Shown here: in pieces, positions 15,183-23,336 of the stretch | Layout: each line of letters opens with the position of its first letter | Numbering within the stretch: the first letter of the stretch is position 1 | From: Prado023 sp963798745 | GTDB lineage: Bacteria; Actinomycetota; Actinomycetes; S36-B12; CAIYMF01 | Assembly (NCBI GenBank): GCA_963798745.1 | Contig: CAWCUF010000009.1 | Location: forward strand, 99,931 to 163,930 | DNA length: 64,000 bases | Direction of reading: 5' to 3' | Notes under the pieces: model-generated | Databases searched by the model: none | Told to the model about the DNA's origin: nothing | The model's input: only the letters and a program-made list of their open reading frames with translations | Position numbers and translations under genes: made by a program

Positions 15183-16121
15183 TCAGCCGTGCACGGGGGG
15201 TAGGTCGTGCAGCTCAGCGGCAACCGTGCGCACGGTCAGGTCGACCGGGCGGTTGGCCCAGGTCCGGTGGAAGACGAAGAAGCTGCCCGGTGCGACCCGG
15301 TGCACCAGGCGCGGGCCGCCGGCTGCTGAGCGCAGCCGCTCGAGCTGGGCGGGGATCACCGGCCGGTGCGAGCACAGGACCGTCGGCCACGGTTGGCTGA
15401 ACACCTCCACGGTGCGCTCCAGGCCGGGCTCGGCGTAGGTACCGAACGCGTCCTCGCTGATGCTGGGCTCCAGCCGGATCCCCGAACCGAGTGCGGCGGC
15501 CATCGGGCGCAGCGTGGCCAGGCACCGCTCGGCGTCCGAGGAGTGCAGGTGTCGGATGCCGAACGCGCGCAGGATCGGGATCAGTCGTCGCGCCTCCCAC
15601 TCGCCGCGCTCGAGCAGCCCGCGCGCGGGGTCCGAACGGTCCCGTCCGGTCCGTCGCGCCCAGTCCACGCGCTTCTCGGCCGTGGTGTGCCTGAGCAGGA
15701 CGAACGGGATCGTCGGTGGGGTGCGTGCGGCCAGCGCGATCAGCTGGCCGTCGCGGGGGTAGGTCATCGCGGCGACGGCGGCCCTGGGCCCCAGCCAGCG
15801 CAGCCGGTCCACCTCCTTGTTCTCCACGAACTCACCCTCGGCGATGCTGGCCCGCCAGTACTCGACCTTCTTGGGCACCCCCTCCACCCGGTAGTGCTGG
15901 GTGGGCAGCCCGACGTCGAGGATCGGCCGGTAGCCGGTCTCCTCGACGCACTCGCGCACCGCAGCCTCGATGCCCCCCTCGCCGGCGTCGAGTTTGCCCT
16001 TGGGCAGTGACCAGTCGCCACGCCGGCGGCGATGGATCACCGCCACCTCGAGGTCCTTGCCCAGGCCTCGGGTCAGGACGACGCCGGCGGCGTTGATCTC
16101 GGTACGCGCGGAGCTGGCCAC
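15183..16121 (-). CDS. mutT1: Nudix hydrolase fused to a histidine phosphatase domain (MutT1-like)
   Basis: A 312-residue two-domain protein as in mycobacterial MutT1, which hydrolyses 8-oxo-(d)GTP and diadenosine polyphosphates. The N-terminal Nudix box GKLDAGEGGIEAAVRECVEE, completed by TGY, at residues 42-64 matches GX5EX7REUXEEXGU exactly. The C-terminal histidine phosphatase has its catalytic motif as LLRHTTAEKR (Arg144, His145) with Thr in place of the usual Gly, and a second active-site histidine in LCSHRPVIP near residue 250. Its GTG start is 3 bases after the stop of the CYTH-CHAD gene, so ppk, CYTH-CHAD and mutT1 form one transcription unit. In M. tuberculosis ppk and mutT1 are also neighbours. 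Confidence 0.9.
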   Translation of the reverse strand: MASSARTEINAAGVVLTRGLGKDLEVAVIHRRRRGDWSLPKGKLDAGEGGIEAAVRECVEETGYRPILDVGLPTQHYRVEGVPKKVEYWRASIAEGEFVENKEVDRLRWLGPRAAVAAMTYPRDGQLIALAARTPPTIPFVLLRHTTAEKRVDWARRTGRDRSDPARGLLERGEWEARRLIPILRAFGIRHLHSSDAERCLATLRPMAAALGSGIRLEPSISEDAFGTYAEPGLERTVEVFSQPWPTVLCSHRPVIPAQLERLRSAAGGPRLVHRVAPGSFFVFHRTWANRPVDLTVRTVAAELHDLPPVHG

Positions 16122-16124
16122 CGG

Positions 16125-17663
16125 TCAGCCCAGGGAGGTCTGCGCCCGCTGACGCCGAACGCCGGGCCATTTCTCGGTCATCTTCACGCGCGCGATCAGC
16201 TCGCACTCCACCTGGTAGGCCGACAGCAGGCCCAGGGCGAACCCAGTGGGGCCGTCGAAGTGGTCGGCGAGCTCGCGGCAGGCCTCCTGCGCGATGTAGG
16301 CATCCTGGTGCTCGCCGAGCTGCTCGGTGACATCGCCCAGCGAGCTGGCCAGGCCCTTGGCCGACGCGCCGAACACCGGAGCCAGCGCCTCGGCGGCGTA
16401 CCGGGCGCGCTTGGCAGTGATCCGGGTCTCGTGCCATTCGTCGGCCGGGCCGTGCAGGGTCAGGGCCTTGACCTCCTTGGCCAGTTTGCGCCACGCCTTG
16501 TCGAACAACGGCGGCAGGGCCTCGCGGGAGGGGGCCTGCGCTGCGGGGGTCAACCGAGGGTCGTTGGCGGCATCGACCAGCGCGTCGAGCAGGGCCAGGT
16601 GCCGCTCCGAGCGCAGGGCTGCCAGGGCCTCCCCGCGCCCGGCCGCGACCTTGGCCGTCATCATCGGGTCGACGTGCTCGTGGATCAGCGCCGCGTCGGT
16701 GGCGCTGAGCTCGTCGGCGTGCGCATCCAAGCGGGCCAGCAGCACTTCGGAATCCCGGCTCAGGCCCAGCTCGGAGGCCGCCCAGCCCAGCTCGTCGCGC
16801 AGGTGCCGAGACCAGTCGGTCTCGACGAGCGGGCCGAACACGCGCAGCCCGCTTCGCAGCCGGCGGGCAGCCACCCGCATCTGGTGCACCGAGTCGGGCA
16901 GGTCCTGGCGGACCCGCGCATCCTGGAGCAGGAAGCGGCGCACGTGGGTGACCAGGTGGGCGTGCACGGCCTCGCCGGCGGGATCGTCCGGGCCCACCAG
17001 GTCGGGCTCGGGCACCTCGGGAGCGCCGTCGGCCGCAGGGCCCAGGACACTGCGGGTGCGTGACATGCCACCTGGCACGGCCCCGTGGGCAGCCAGCAGG
17101 TCGAGCACGGGTGTCAGCGCGGCTGCGCCGTCCTGGCCCAGCGAACTCAACGTGAGCTCGCGGAACCGCCCGGCCACCACCTTGCCGTCCATGATCGACA
17201 CGACCTCGTCGACCAGCTCGCCCACCGGCTCGTCGGCGTCGTCGAACAGGACCGCCACGCTTCGCTCGATGGACAACTGCGCCACCCGGATCAGTCGCTC
17301 GCGGCGGGCCAGGGCAGTTGCCGCGTCCACGAGCTCGGCAGGCACCCGACCCGGGCGACCGGCCGACAGGGGCAGGGCCACCTCGTCGGCGGCCGCATCA
17401 CCGACTGGCGGCAGCTGCAGATGCCAGCCCGCGTTCGAGCCCCCGGCGTGCCGGGTCAGCATCGCCCCCCACCGGATCAGGCGCAGGTCCGCGGTGTCGT
17501 AGTAGTCCTGCGCCACCGTCTCGGTCGACCCGCGCTCCACTCGGCCGATCCCTGTGGCCACGGTGGTACCAGCCAGGCCGGGCACCGTGCCCACCAGCTC
17601 GGGCATGCGGAACAGGGCGTGGACGCGCAGGTGGTGCGCTGTGGCGTTCGTCGACTCGGTCAC
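16125..17663 (-). CDS. CYTH and CHAD domain protein (polyphosphate-associated)
   Basis: A 512-residue cytoplasmic fusion. The N-terminal CYTH (triphosphate tunnel) domain covers about residues 10-215, with the YYDTADLRLIRWGAMLTRHAGG segment, GWHLQLP and the acidic strand DEPVGELVDEVVSI. The C-terminal CHAD domain covers about residues 225-505 and has the signature HQMRVAARRLRSGLRVF near residue 259 plus several conserved basic and histidine residues. CHAD domains bind polyphosphate; CYTH domains hydrolyse or bind triphosphates and polyphosphate. Its position between ppk (67 bases upstream) and mutT1 (3 bases downstream) supports a role in polyphosphate binding or turnover. Confidence 0.92.
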   Translation of the reverse strand: MTESTNATAHHLRVHALFRMPELVGTVPGLAGTTVATGIGRVERGSTETVAQDYYDTADLRLIRWGAMLTRHAGGSNAGWHLQLPPVGDAAADEVALPLSAGRPGRVPAELVDAATALARRERLIRVAQLSIERSVAVLFDDADEPVGELVDEVVSIMDGKVVAGRFRELTLSSLGQDGAAALTPVLDLLAAHGAVPGGMSRTRSVLGPAADGAPEVPEPDLVGPDDPAGEAVHAHLVTHVRRFLLQDARVRQDLPDSVHQMRVAARRLRSGLRVFGPLVETDWSRHLRDELGWAASELGLSRDSEVLLARLDAHADELSATDAALIHEHVDPMMTAKVAAGRGEALAALRSERHLALLDALVDAANDPRLTPAAQAPSREALPPLFDKAWRKLAKEVKALTLHGPADEWHETRITAKRARYAAEALAPVFGASAKGLASSLGDVTEQLGEHQDAYIAQEACRELADHFDGPTGFALGLLSAYQVECELIARVKMTEKWPGVRRQRAQTSLG

Positions 17664-17730
17664 GCGGGGAGCCTCTCGGGTTCAACAGCGGGATCGGGGG
17701 TCAGCATCGCATCCGAATATGAACAGCAGA

Positions 17731-19866
17731 TCACGCGGTCGTCCGGCGCGAGCGCGTCGACCGGGAGTCGATCATGTGCTCCTGCAGGTCGATGCACTGC
17801 TCGCCCGACGCATCCTGGGTATGCGGGGCCCAGGTGCCGTCTGGCTGACTGATCCAGGCCTTGGTCGTGTCATCGAACCCCCGGTCGAACAGGTCCGAGA
17901 CGTAGCTGGCGTGCTCGGCACCCAGGCGCACCAGGACCTCCACGCGTCGGTCGAGGTTGCGGTGCATCAGGTCGGCCGAGCCGATCCACGTCTCGGTCGC
18001 GCCGCTGTTGGCGAACTCGTAGGCACGGCTGTGCTCGAGGAACCGACCGAGGACCGAGTGCACCCGGATGTTCTCGCTGAGGCCGGGCACTGCTGGTCGC
18101 ACGGCGCAGATGCCGCGCACCCAGATGTCGACCGGCACGCCGGCCCGGCTGGCCCGGTAGAGCGAGTCGATGATGCCCTCGTCCACGATGGAGTTGCACT
18201 TGAAGCGCACCCGCGCGGGCAGACCCGCCTCGTGGTTGGCCACCTCGCGCTCGATCCGCTCGACCAGGCCGGCCCGGATCGAGTGCGGCGCGACCAGCAA
18301 CCGCTGGTAGACGGTGTTCATCGAGTAGCCCGAGAGCACGTTGAACACATGTGAGACGTCCTCGCCGACGGCCGGGTCGGTCGTGAGCAGGCCCATGTCC
18401 TCGTAGAGACGTGCGGTCTTGGGGTGGTAGTTGCCGGTGCCGATGTGCACGTAGCGGCGCAGCTTGTCGCCGTCGTCGCGCACCACCATGCTCAGCTTGC
18501 AGTGCGTCTTCAGGCCCACCAGGCCGTAGACCACGTGCACGCCCTGACGCTCGAGCTTGCGTGCCCAGGTGATGTTGGCCTGTTCGTCGAACCGGGCCTT
18601 GATCTCCACGAGGGCCAGCACCTGCTTGCCTGCCTGGGCGGCGTCGATCAGGGCATCGACGATGGGCGAGTCCCCCGAGGTCCGGTACAGCGTCTGCTTG
18701 ATCGCCAGGACCTTCGGATCGGCGGCGGCCTGCTCCAGGAAGCGCTGGACGCTGGTGGAGAAGCTGTCGTAGGGGTGGTGCAGCAGCACCTCGTGGTCGC
18801 GCATGGCCTCCAGCACGTCCGGCGGCGCGGCGGTCTCCACCTCGGTCAGCTGCGGGCTGGTCTTGGGCAGGAACGGGGCCTCCTTGAGGTCCTCTCGATC
18901 CAGGCCGACGATCGTCCACAGGCCGGTCAGGTCCAACGGACCCGGCAGTGCGAAGACCTCCTCGTCAGGGATGCCGAGCTCGCGCACGAGCAACTCGAGC
19001 ACGTACGGGTCGATGGAGCGCTCGACCTCGAGACGCACGGGTGGGCCGAACCGGCGGCGCATCAGTTCGCGCTCGAGTGCCTTGAGCAGGTTCTCGGCGT
19101 CGTCCTCCTCGACCTCGACGTCCTCGTTGCGGGTGACCCGGAAGGAGTGCTGCTGGAGGATGTCCATGCCGGGGAAGAGGTCCGAGAGGTTGGCGGCGAT
19201 GACGTCCTCGAGCGGGACGAACCGCTGCGGGCCCACCTCGGCGAACCTCGGCAGGCTCGGTGGCACCTTGACCCGGGCGAACAGTTCGGTACCGGTGCCT
19301 GGATTGCGCACGACCACCGCGAGGTTGAGGCTCAGCCCCGAGATGTAGGGGAACGGGTGCGCGGGGTCCACCGCCAGCGGGGTCAGCACCGGGAACACCT
19401 TGTCCAGGAACATCTGGCGCAGCTCGGCGCGCTCGTCGTCACTGGCCTGGTGGTAGCGCAGCAGCTGGATGCCCTGCGCGCGCAGCCCGGGCAGCACCGA
19501 GCCGCCGAAGCATGCGGCATGCCGGTCGAGCAGCGCCCGGGTGCGGCGCAGCAGGATCTCGAGCAGGTCTCGGGGCATCAGGCCGCTGGCGGCGCGCACG
19601 GCGATCCCGGCATCGATCCGTCGCTTGAGCCCGGCGACCCGGACCATGAAGAACTCGTCGAGGTTGGAGGCGAAGATGGCCAGGAACTTGGCCCGTTCGA
19701 GCAGGGGAAGCGCCTCGTCCTCGGCCAGCTCCAGGACGCGCTCGTTGAAGGCCAGCCAGGACAGCTCGCGGTCGGCGAAGCGGTCGGACGGCAGCGGTTC
19801 GGGCTCGGTCGGCTCGGGATCGTGACCCCGTGTCCCCAGCACGGATGCTGTCACGGTGTCGGACAC
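17731..19866 (-). CDS. ppk: Polyphosphate kinase
   Basis: A 711-residue PPK1 that reversibly transfers the ATP gamma-phosphate to polyphosphate. DRELSWLAFNERVLELA marks the N-terminal domain near residue 35. The active site holds the autophosphorylated histidine in YVHIGTGNYHPKTARLYED near residue 474 and a second conserved histidine in RFLEHSRAYEFANSG near residue 612. Length is normal for PPK1. I chose the GTG at 19866 because AGGAGGT lies just upstream at a good spacing; an open frame extends 15 codons further. It follows mshD on the same strand after 65 bases and heads a module with the CYTH-CHAD and mutT1 genes. No PHO box was seen in front of it. Confidence 0.96.
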   Translation of the reverse strand: MSDTVTASVLGTRGHDPEPTEPEPLPSDRFADRELSWLAFNERVLELAEDEALPLLERAKFLAIFASNLDEFFMVRVAGLKRRIDAGIAVRAASGLMPRDLLEILLRRTRALLDRHAACFGGSVLPGLRAQGIQLLRYHQASDDERAELRQMFLDKVFPVLTPLAVDPAHPFPYISGLSLNLAVVVRNPGTGTELFARVKVPPSLPRFAEVGPQRFVPLEDVIAANLSDLFPGMDILQQHSFRVTRNEDVEVEEDDAENLLKALERELMRRRFGPPVRLEVERSIDPYVLELLVRELGIPDEEVFALPGPLDLTGLWTIVGLDREDLKEAPFLPKTSPQLTEVETAAPPDVLEAMRDHEVLLHHPYDSFSTSVQRFLEQAAADPKVLAIKQTLYRTSGDSPIVDALIDAAQAGKQVLALVEIKARFDEQANITWARKLERQGVHVVYGLVGLKTHCKLSMVVRDDGDKLRRYVHIGTGNYHPKTARLYEDMGLLTTDPAVGEDVSHVFNVLSGYSMNTVYQRLLVAPHSIRAGLVERIEREVANHEAGLPARVRFKCNSIVDEGIIDSLYRASRAGVPVDIWVRGICAVRPAVPGLSENIRVHSVLGRFLEHSRAYEFANSGATETWIGSADLMHRNLDRRVEVLVRLGAEHASYVSDLFDRGFDDTTKAWISQPDGTWAPHTQDASGEQCIDLQEHMIDSRSTRSRRTTA

Positions 19867-19931
19867 GTCCACCTCCTCGCGGGCCGCGGCGCTGCCCCCG
19901 TCGTGGAGCACCGCGCAGCGGTCCTAGGAGT

Positions 19932-20933
19932 CTAGCGACGGAACAGTGTGTCGCTGTCCCAGGCGGCGAACCCGAGCGCCCGGTAGAGCGAGATCGCGGC
20001 CGTGTTGTCGGCATCCACGTACAGAAGAGCGCTGGACAGGCCGCGCTGGCGCAGGTGACGCAGGCCCGCGACGGTCAGCGCCCGGCCCAGGCCGCGACCG
20101 CGTTGCTCGGGGTCCACCCCCACCACGTACACCTCGCCCAGCGGGTCGTGCACATGACCCGGGCCCGGGTGGTCGGCGTGGTCGTGCAGGTGCCCGGTGC
20201 CGTCGCCGGGGGCTGCTGTCGTTCCCGCAGCGTGGTCGTGGTCGTGCACCTTCGTCCAATGGAAACCGACCAGCCGGTCGGCCTCGTCGTGGGCCAGCAG
20301 GAAGCCGGTCGGGTCGAACCACGGCTCGGCCATCCGGCGATCCAGGTCCGCTGCCGTCCACCCGCCCTGGTCGGGCAGGTCGGTGAACGCCCGGGCGTTG
20401 AGGTCCAGCCAGTCGGCGCTGTCCCGATCGGGCTCGAAGGAGCGCAGGCGGATACCGGCGGGCAGCACGAGCGCCTCGATGGGTGCGAACAGTGAGCGAC
20501 GCAGTTGCAGCAGGCGACGGACCTGGCGCAGCCCGTGCGCCGCAGCCAGTTGTCCGGTGGCAGCGGAGGTGCCGTGCGCCCAGAGCCGCAGCCGGCCGGG
20601 GTGCTTGTCGGCGACCCGGACGGCCTCGGCGATCAGCATGCCGCCCACGCCCCGGTGACGGGCCGCGGGGCTCACGGCCACCTCCGCAGCCGGACCCTCG
20701 GCCAGGTCGGACAGATCGAGGTGGGCATAGCCCAGCAGGGCTCCGGTGACCGGATCCTCGGCCAGCACGTGCGTGGCGGGCCCGCTGCCGTGCCGCAGGT
20801 GCAGCACCACGTGCTCGCTGAGGGGATGCGCGCCGTCGGCGTGCGCGGCCGCCTCGGCCAACGCCAGCACGGCGCGGACCTGGGGCCCGGTCAGGTGCGA
20901 GGTCGTGCGCAGGTGGGCGACCTCGGCGCTCAC
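19932..20933 (-). CDS. mshD: Mycothiol synthase
   Basis: A 333-residue tandem GNAT acetyltransferase that makes mycothiol by acetylating Cys-GlcN-Ins. The N-terminal half holds AEVAVSPAARHRGVGGML; the active C-terminal half holds VYVVGVDPEQRGRGLGRALT and LYVDADNTAAISLYRALGF. GFHWTKVH, typical of MshD, is at residues 223-230. Between it and GEVYVVGV is an insertion of about 35 residues (230-264) with nine histidines and several aspartates that I do not expect in the family. The GTG start overlaps the glnR stop (GTGA), and the order glnR-mshD is conserved in actinobacteria. Confidence 0.92.
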   Translation of the reverse strand: MSAEVAHLRTTSHLTGPQVRAVLALAEAAAHADGAHPLSEHVVLHLRHGSGPATHVLAEDPVTGALLGYAHLDLSDLAEGPAAEVAVSPAARHRGVGGMLIAEAVRVADKHPGRLRLWAHGTSAATGQLAAAHGLRQVRRLLQLRRSLFAPIEALVLPAGIRLRSFEPDRDSADWLDLNARAFTDLPDQGGWTAADLDRRMAEPWFDPTGFLLAHDEADRLVGFHWTKVHDHDHAAGTTAAPGDGTGHLHDHADHPGPGHVHDPLGEVYVVGVDPEQRGRGLGRALTVAGLRHLRQRGLSSALLYVDADNTAAISLYRALGFAAWDSDTLFRR

Positions 20934-21754
20934 CGCAGCGCCGGGTCGGTGGGGGCCGGGTCCGTGGGGGCCGGAGCCCTGGGGGTCGAGTCCCGGTGGG
21001 TCGAGTCCCGGTGGGCAGGGTCGAGCCCGGCGGGGTCGCGCAACGTCGCCGCGGTGTGCACGTCGAGGGCGACGTCGTCCTGGCGCGGTGGGACGAACCG
21101 GTAGCCCACGTTGCGCACGGTCCCGATCAAGCTCTCGTGCTCCGCGCCGAGCTTGGCGCGCAGCCGACGCACATGCACGTCCACGGTGCGGGTGCCGCCG
21201 AAGTAGTCGTAGCCCCACACCTCCTGGAGCAGTTGTGCGCGGGTGAACACCCGGCCCGCGTGGCTGGTCAGGAAGCGCAGCAGCTCGAACTCCTTGAACG
21301 TGAGGTCCAGGCTGCGCCCGCGGATCCGTGCGCTGTACGCACTCTCGTCGATGGTCAGGTCACCCAGGCGCAGCTCGCCGTCGGAGTCCACCTCGTCGGC
21401 CACCGCGACCCGGCCGATGGCCAGGCGCAGCCGGGCCTCGACCTCCGCGGGACCAGCGGCATCGAGGAGCACGTCGTCGATGCCCCACTCGGCGTTCACT
21501 GCGGCCAGCCCGCCCTCCGTGGTGATCAACAGCACCGGGCACTGGACACCGGTCTGCCGGATCAGGCGCGTGAGGGCGCGCACGTGCGCCAGGTCGCGCC
21601 GACCGTCGATCAGCAGCGCGTCGGCCGGCGGGGCGTTGAGCAGCGCGTTGGCCTCGGCGGGCATGACCCGGACGTGGTGGGCCAGCAGTCCCAGCGCGGG
21701 CAGGACCTCCCCGGACGGGCCGAGCGAGGCGGTCATCAGCAGGAGCCTGCTCAT
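20930..21754 (-). CDS. glnR: GlnR-type winged-helix transcriptional regulator
   Basis: A 274-residue OmpR-family regulator. The degenerate N-terminal receiver (LLLMTASLGPSGEVLPALGLL, then ALLIDGRRDLAHVR) is of the GlnR kind, which is thought to work without a partner kinase; none is adjacent. The C-terminal winged helix is clear: LTFKEFELLRFLTSHAG, then FTRAQLLQEVWGYDYFGGTRTV and LIGTVRNVGYRF. In actinobacteria this protein controls nitrogen metabolism genes. About 45 residues follow the domain as a low-complexity tail encoded partly by a 15-bp tandem repeat (HRDST units). It is co-transcribed with mshD and divergent from the thioredoxin gene, the same arrangement as in mycobacteria. Confidence 0.86.
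   Translation of the reverse strand: MSRLLLMTASLGPSGEVLPALGLLAHHVRVMPAEANALLNAPPADALLIDGRRDLAHVRALTRLIRQTGVQCPVLLITTEGGLAAVNAEWGIDDVLLDAAGPAEVEARLRLAIGRVAVADEVDSDGELRLGDLTIDESAYSARIRGRSLDLTFKEFELLRFLTSHAGRVFTRAQLLQEVWGYDYFGGTRTVDVHVRRLRAKLGAEHESLIGTVRNVGYRFVPPRQDDVALDVHTAATLRDPAGLDPAHRDSTHRDSTPRAPAPTDPAPTDPALR
20983..21012. repeat. 15-bp tandem repeat in the 3' end of glnR
   Basis: Two perfect units of GGGTCGAGTCCCGGT, followed after GGGCA by a diverged copy (GGGTCGAGCCCGGC). In the glnR frame they encode HRDST units in the low-complexity tail. Confidence 0.85.
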
Positions 21755-21846
21755 CGAGGGTCACCTCGCCGGTGTTCGGGGGCGGAATGCGCTCAAGGAT
21801 ACGACAGCGCGGGAATCCCGGCCGGGAGCCGGGCGTTGCACAGGCC

Positions 21847-22392
21847 ATGACCGGGGTCTACCTGCTTGTGATCGTGCTCGGCGCCGCGACGGCGTTCGGG
21901 CTGTGGCGGCGTTCGACCGACGGGCGGATGCGCCCGGTCGAGGGGACGTCCGATCCCGTTCGGGGTGTGTCGGAGCCGACCCTGCACTCCATGGAGACCG
22001 GGGGAGGAACCCCGGACGATTCCGAGCCGCTGGTGATTCACGGCGAGCCGATCGAGGTCGCCCAGCACGCGGGGGGGCACGCCGCCGACGTACTCGGACC
22101 CGAGGCCCTGGGCTCCGCGCTGGGCGAGCAGGCCACCCTCGTGCAGTTCTCGTCGGCTTTCTGCAGCCCGTGCCGGGTCACCAGGACCGTGCTGGGCGAC
22201 GTCGCCGGGATGGTGCCCGGAGTGGTGCACATCGAGGTGGATGCCGAGTCGCACCTGGACCTCGTGCGCGAACTGGACGTGACCCGCACGCCCACCGTGC
22301 TCGTCCTGGACCGGACGGGACGGATCCGGTCGCGGGCCACCGGCGCACCACGAAGGGCCGACGTGATCGCCGCGCTGGGTCAGGTGGTCTAG
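21847..22392 (+). CDS. Membrane-anchored thioredoxin-like protein
   Basis: A 181-residue protein with an N-terminal hydrophobic anchor (TGVYLLVIVLGAATAFGLW, residues 2-20), a linker of about 60 polar residues, and a thioredoxin domain. The redox motif is FCSPCR (CxxC) and the cis-proline region is VTRTPTVLVLDRTG. The domain probably faces the outside of the membrane or the cytoplasm depending on topology, which I cannot fix. It starts at the ATG at 21847; an upstream ATG at 21772 is in frame but would precede the membrane anchor with charged residues. It is divergent from glnR, as ThiX/Rv0816c is in M. tuberculosis. Confidence 0.85.
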   Translation: MTGVYLLVIVLGAATAFGLWRRSTDGRMRPVEGTSDPVRGVSEPTLHSMETGGGTPDDSEPLVIHGEPIEVAQHAGGHAADVLGPEALGSALGEQATLVQFSSAFCSPCRVTRTVLGDVAGMVPGVVHIEVDAESHLDLVRELDVTRTPTVLVLDRTGRIRSRATGAPRRADVIAALGQVV

Positions 22393-22399
22393 CAGGGCT

Positions 22400-22415
22400 G
22401 GGCCGGAATCGGCCC
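22400..22415. terminator. Small hairpin between the convergent thioredoxin and hutG genes
   Basis: GGGCCG, loop GAAT, CGGCCC: a perfect 6-bp GC stem in the 29-base gap between two converging stops. No clear T-run on either side. Confidence 0.4.
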
Positions 22416-22421
22416 CCCGGG

Positions 22422-23336
22422 CTACCCGGTGGTCCCCCGCAGCAGGACTCCGGTGGCGATCTCCAGGACGCATAGGGCCACGAGCCGTACGGTGCGTGCA
22501 TCCTGAGCATCCGCGCTCGCATCCACCTCGGTGAGGTCCATGCTGACCACCCGGCGGTCCCGGGCGGCCAATCGGGCGGCCGTGCGCAGCTCCTCGGCGC
22601 TGATCCCACCGGGCAGCGAAGCCGGACAGGCGGGCGCCACTGCGCGGTCGCAGACGTCCACGTCGAGGTCGACGTGGACGCGACCGGTGGGACCCGAGCC
22701 GGCGATCTCCAGGGCCTGGGCCATGGCATCGGCCATCCCGCGCCGCGCCAGTTCGGCGCGGGTGATCACCGTGATGCCGTGCTCCCGGGCCCGGGCGGCG
22801 TACTGGGGGGAGTTGGCGAAGTCGGCGATGCCGACCTGCACGATGCGCTGGCCTGACATCCCGAGATCGAGCAGCTGGCGCACGGGGGACCCGTTGGAGG
22901 CTCCCTCGCGCAGGTCGTGATGGGCGTCGAGGGTGATCAGGCCGTCGGCGCGGGCGCCGTGCGCCACGGCCCTGGTGATCGAGTTGTCCCCGCCGAGCGC
23001 GAGCACGAGCGCGTCGGGGACCGTGCGGACGGCGTCGACGGTCTCACGGCGGCCGCTGGGGGTGTCGGGATCGCGGACGTCGCCGAGGTCGACGAGCATC
23101 AGGTCAGCCAGGTCCAGGTGCTCGCTGGTTGCGTAGGTCGAGAATCCGGCCAGGGCGGCGCGCACGGCCGCCGGCGTGCCGTCGGCGCGGCTCGGGGACA
23201 GCGATGTGGTGTGCGCGGGCACGCCGAGCAGTGCCATCTGCGGGCGGCGTGGGTGCTGGTCGCATGGCCGGCCGTGCTCGGCGGTGCAGGCCTGGATCCA
23301 GTCCGATGCGCGGGGCCAATTCGGGTCCTCAGCCAT
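22422..23336 (-). CDS. hutG: Formimidoylglutamase (arginase family)
   Basis: A 304-residue ureohydrolase-fold enzyme that should split N-formimidoyl-glutamate into glutamate and formamide, the last step of histidine degradation. The Mn-binding motifs of the arginase family are intact: LGGDNSITR, LDAHHDLREG and HVDLDVDVCD. The start is the ATG at 23336, which overlaps the end of hutI by 8 bases. An upstream open extension has no family character. It is the last gene of hutHUIG, and its operon context distinguishes it from agmatinase or arginase. Confidence 0.92.
   Translation of the reverse strand: MAEDPNWPRASDWIQACTAEHGRPCDQHPRRPQMALLGVPAHTTSLSPSRADGTPAAVRAALAGFSTYATSEHLDLADLMLVDLGDVRDPDTPSGRRETVDAVRTVPDALVLALGGDNSITRAVAHGARADGLITLDAHHDLREGASNGSPVRQLLDLGMSGQRIVQVGIADFANSPQYAARAREHGITVITRAELARRGMADAMAQALEIAGSGPTGRVHVDLDVDVCDRAVAPACPASLPGGISAEELRTAARLAARDRRVVSMDLTEVDASADAQDARTVRLVALCVLEIATGVLLRGTTG

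Noticed and set aside
19870..19931. PHO box upstream of ppk
   Set aside because: I looked for GTTCACC repeats before ppk because of the phosphate theme and found none; ppk may be transcribed with mshD or by an unmarked promoter.
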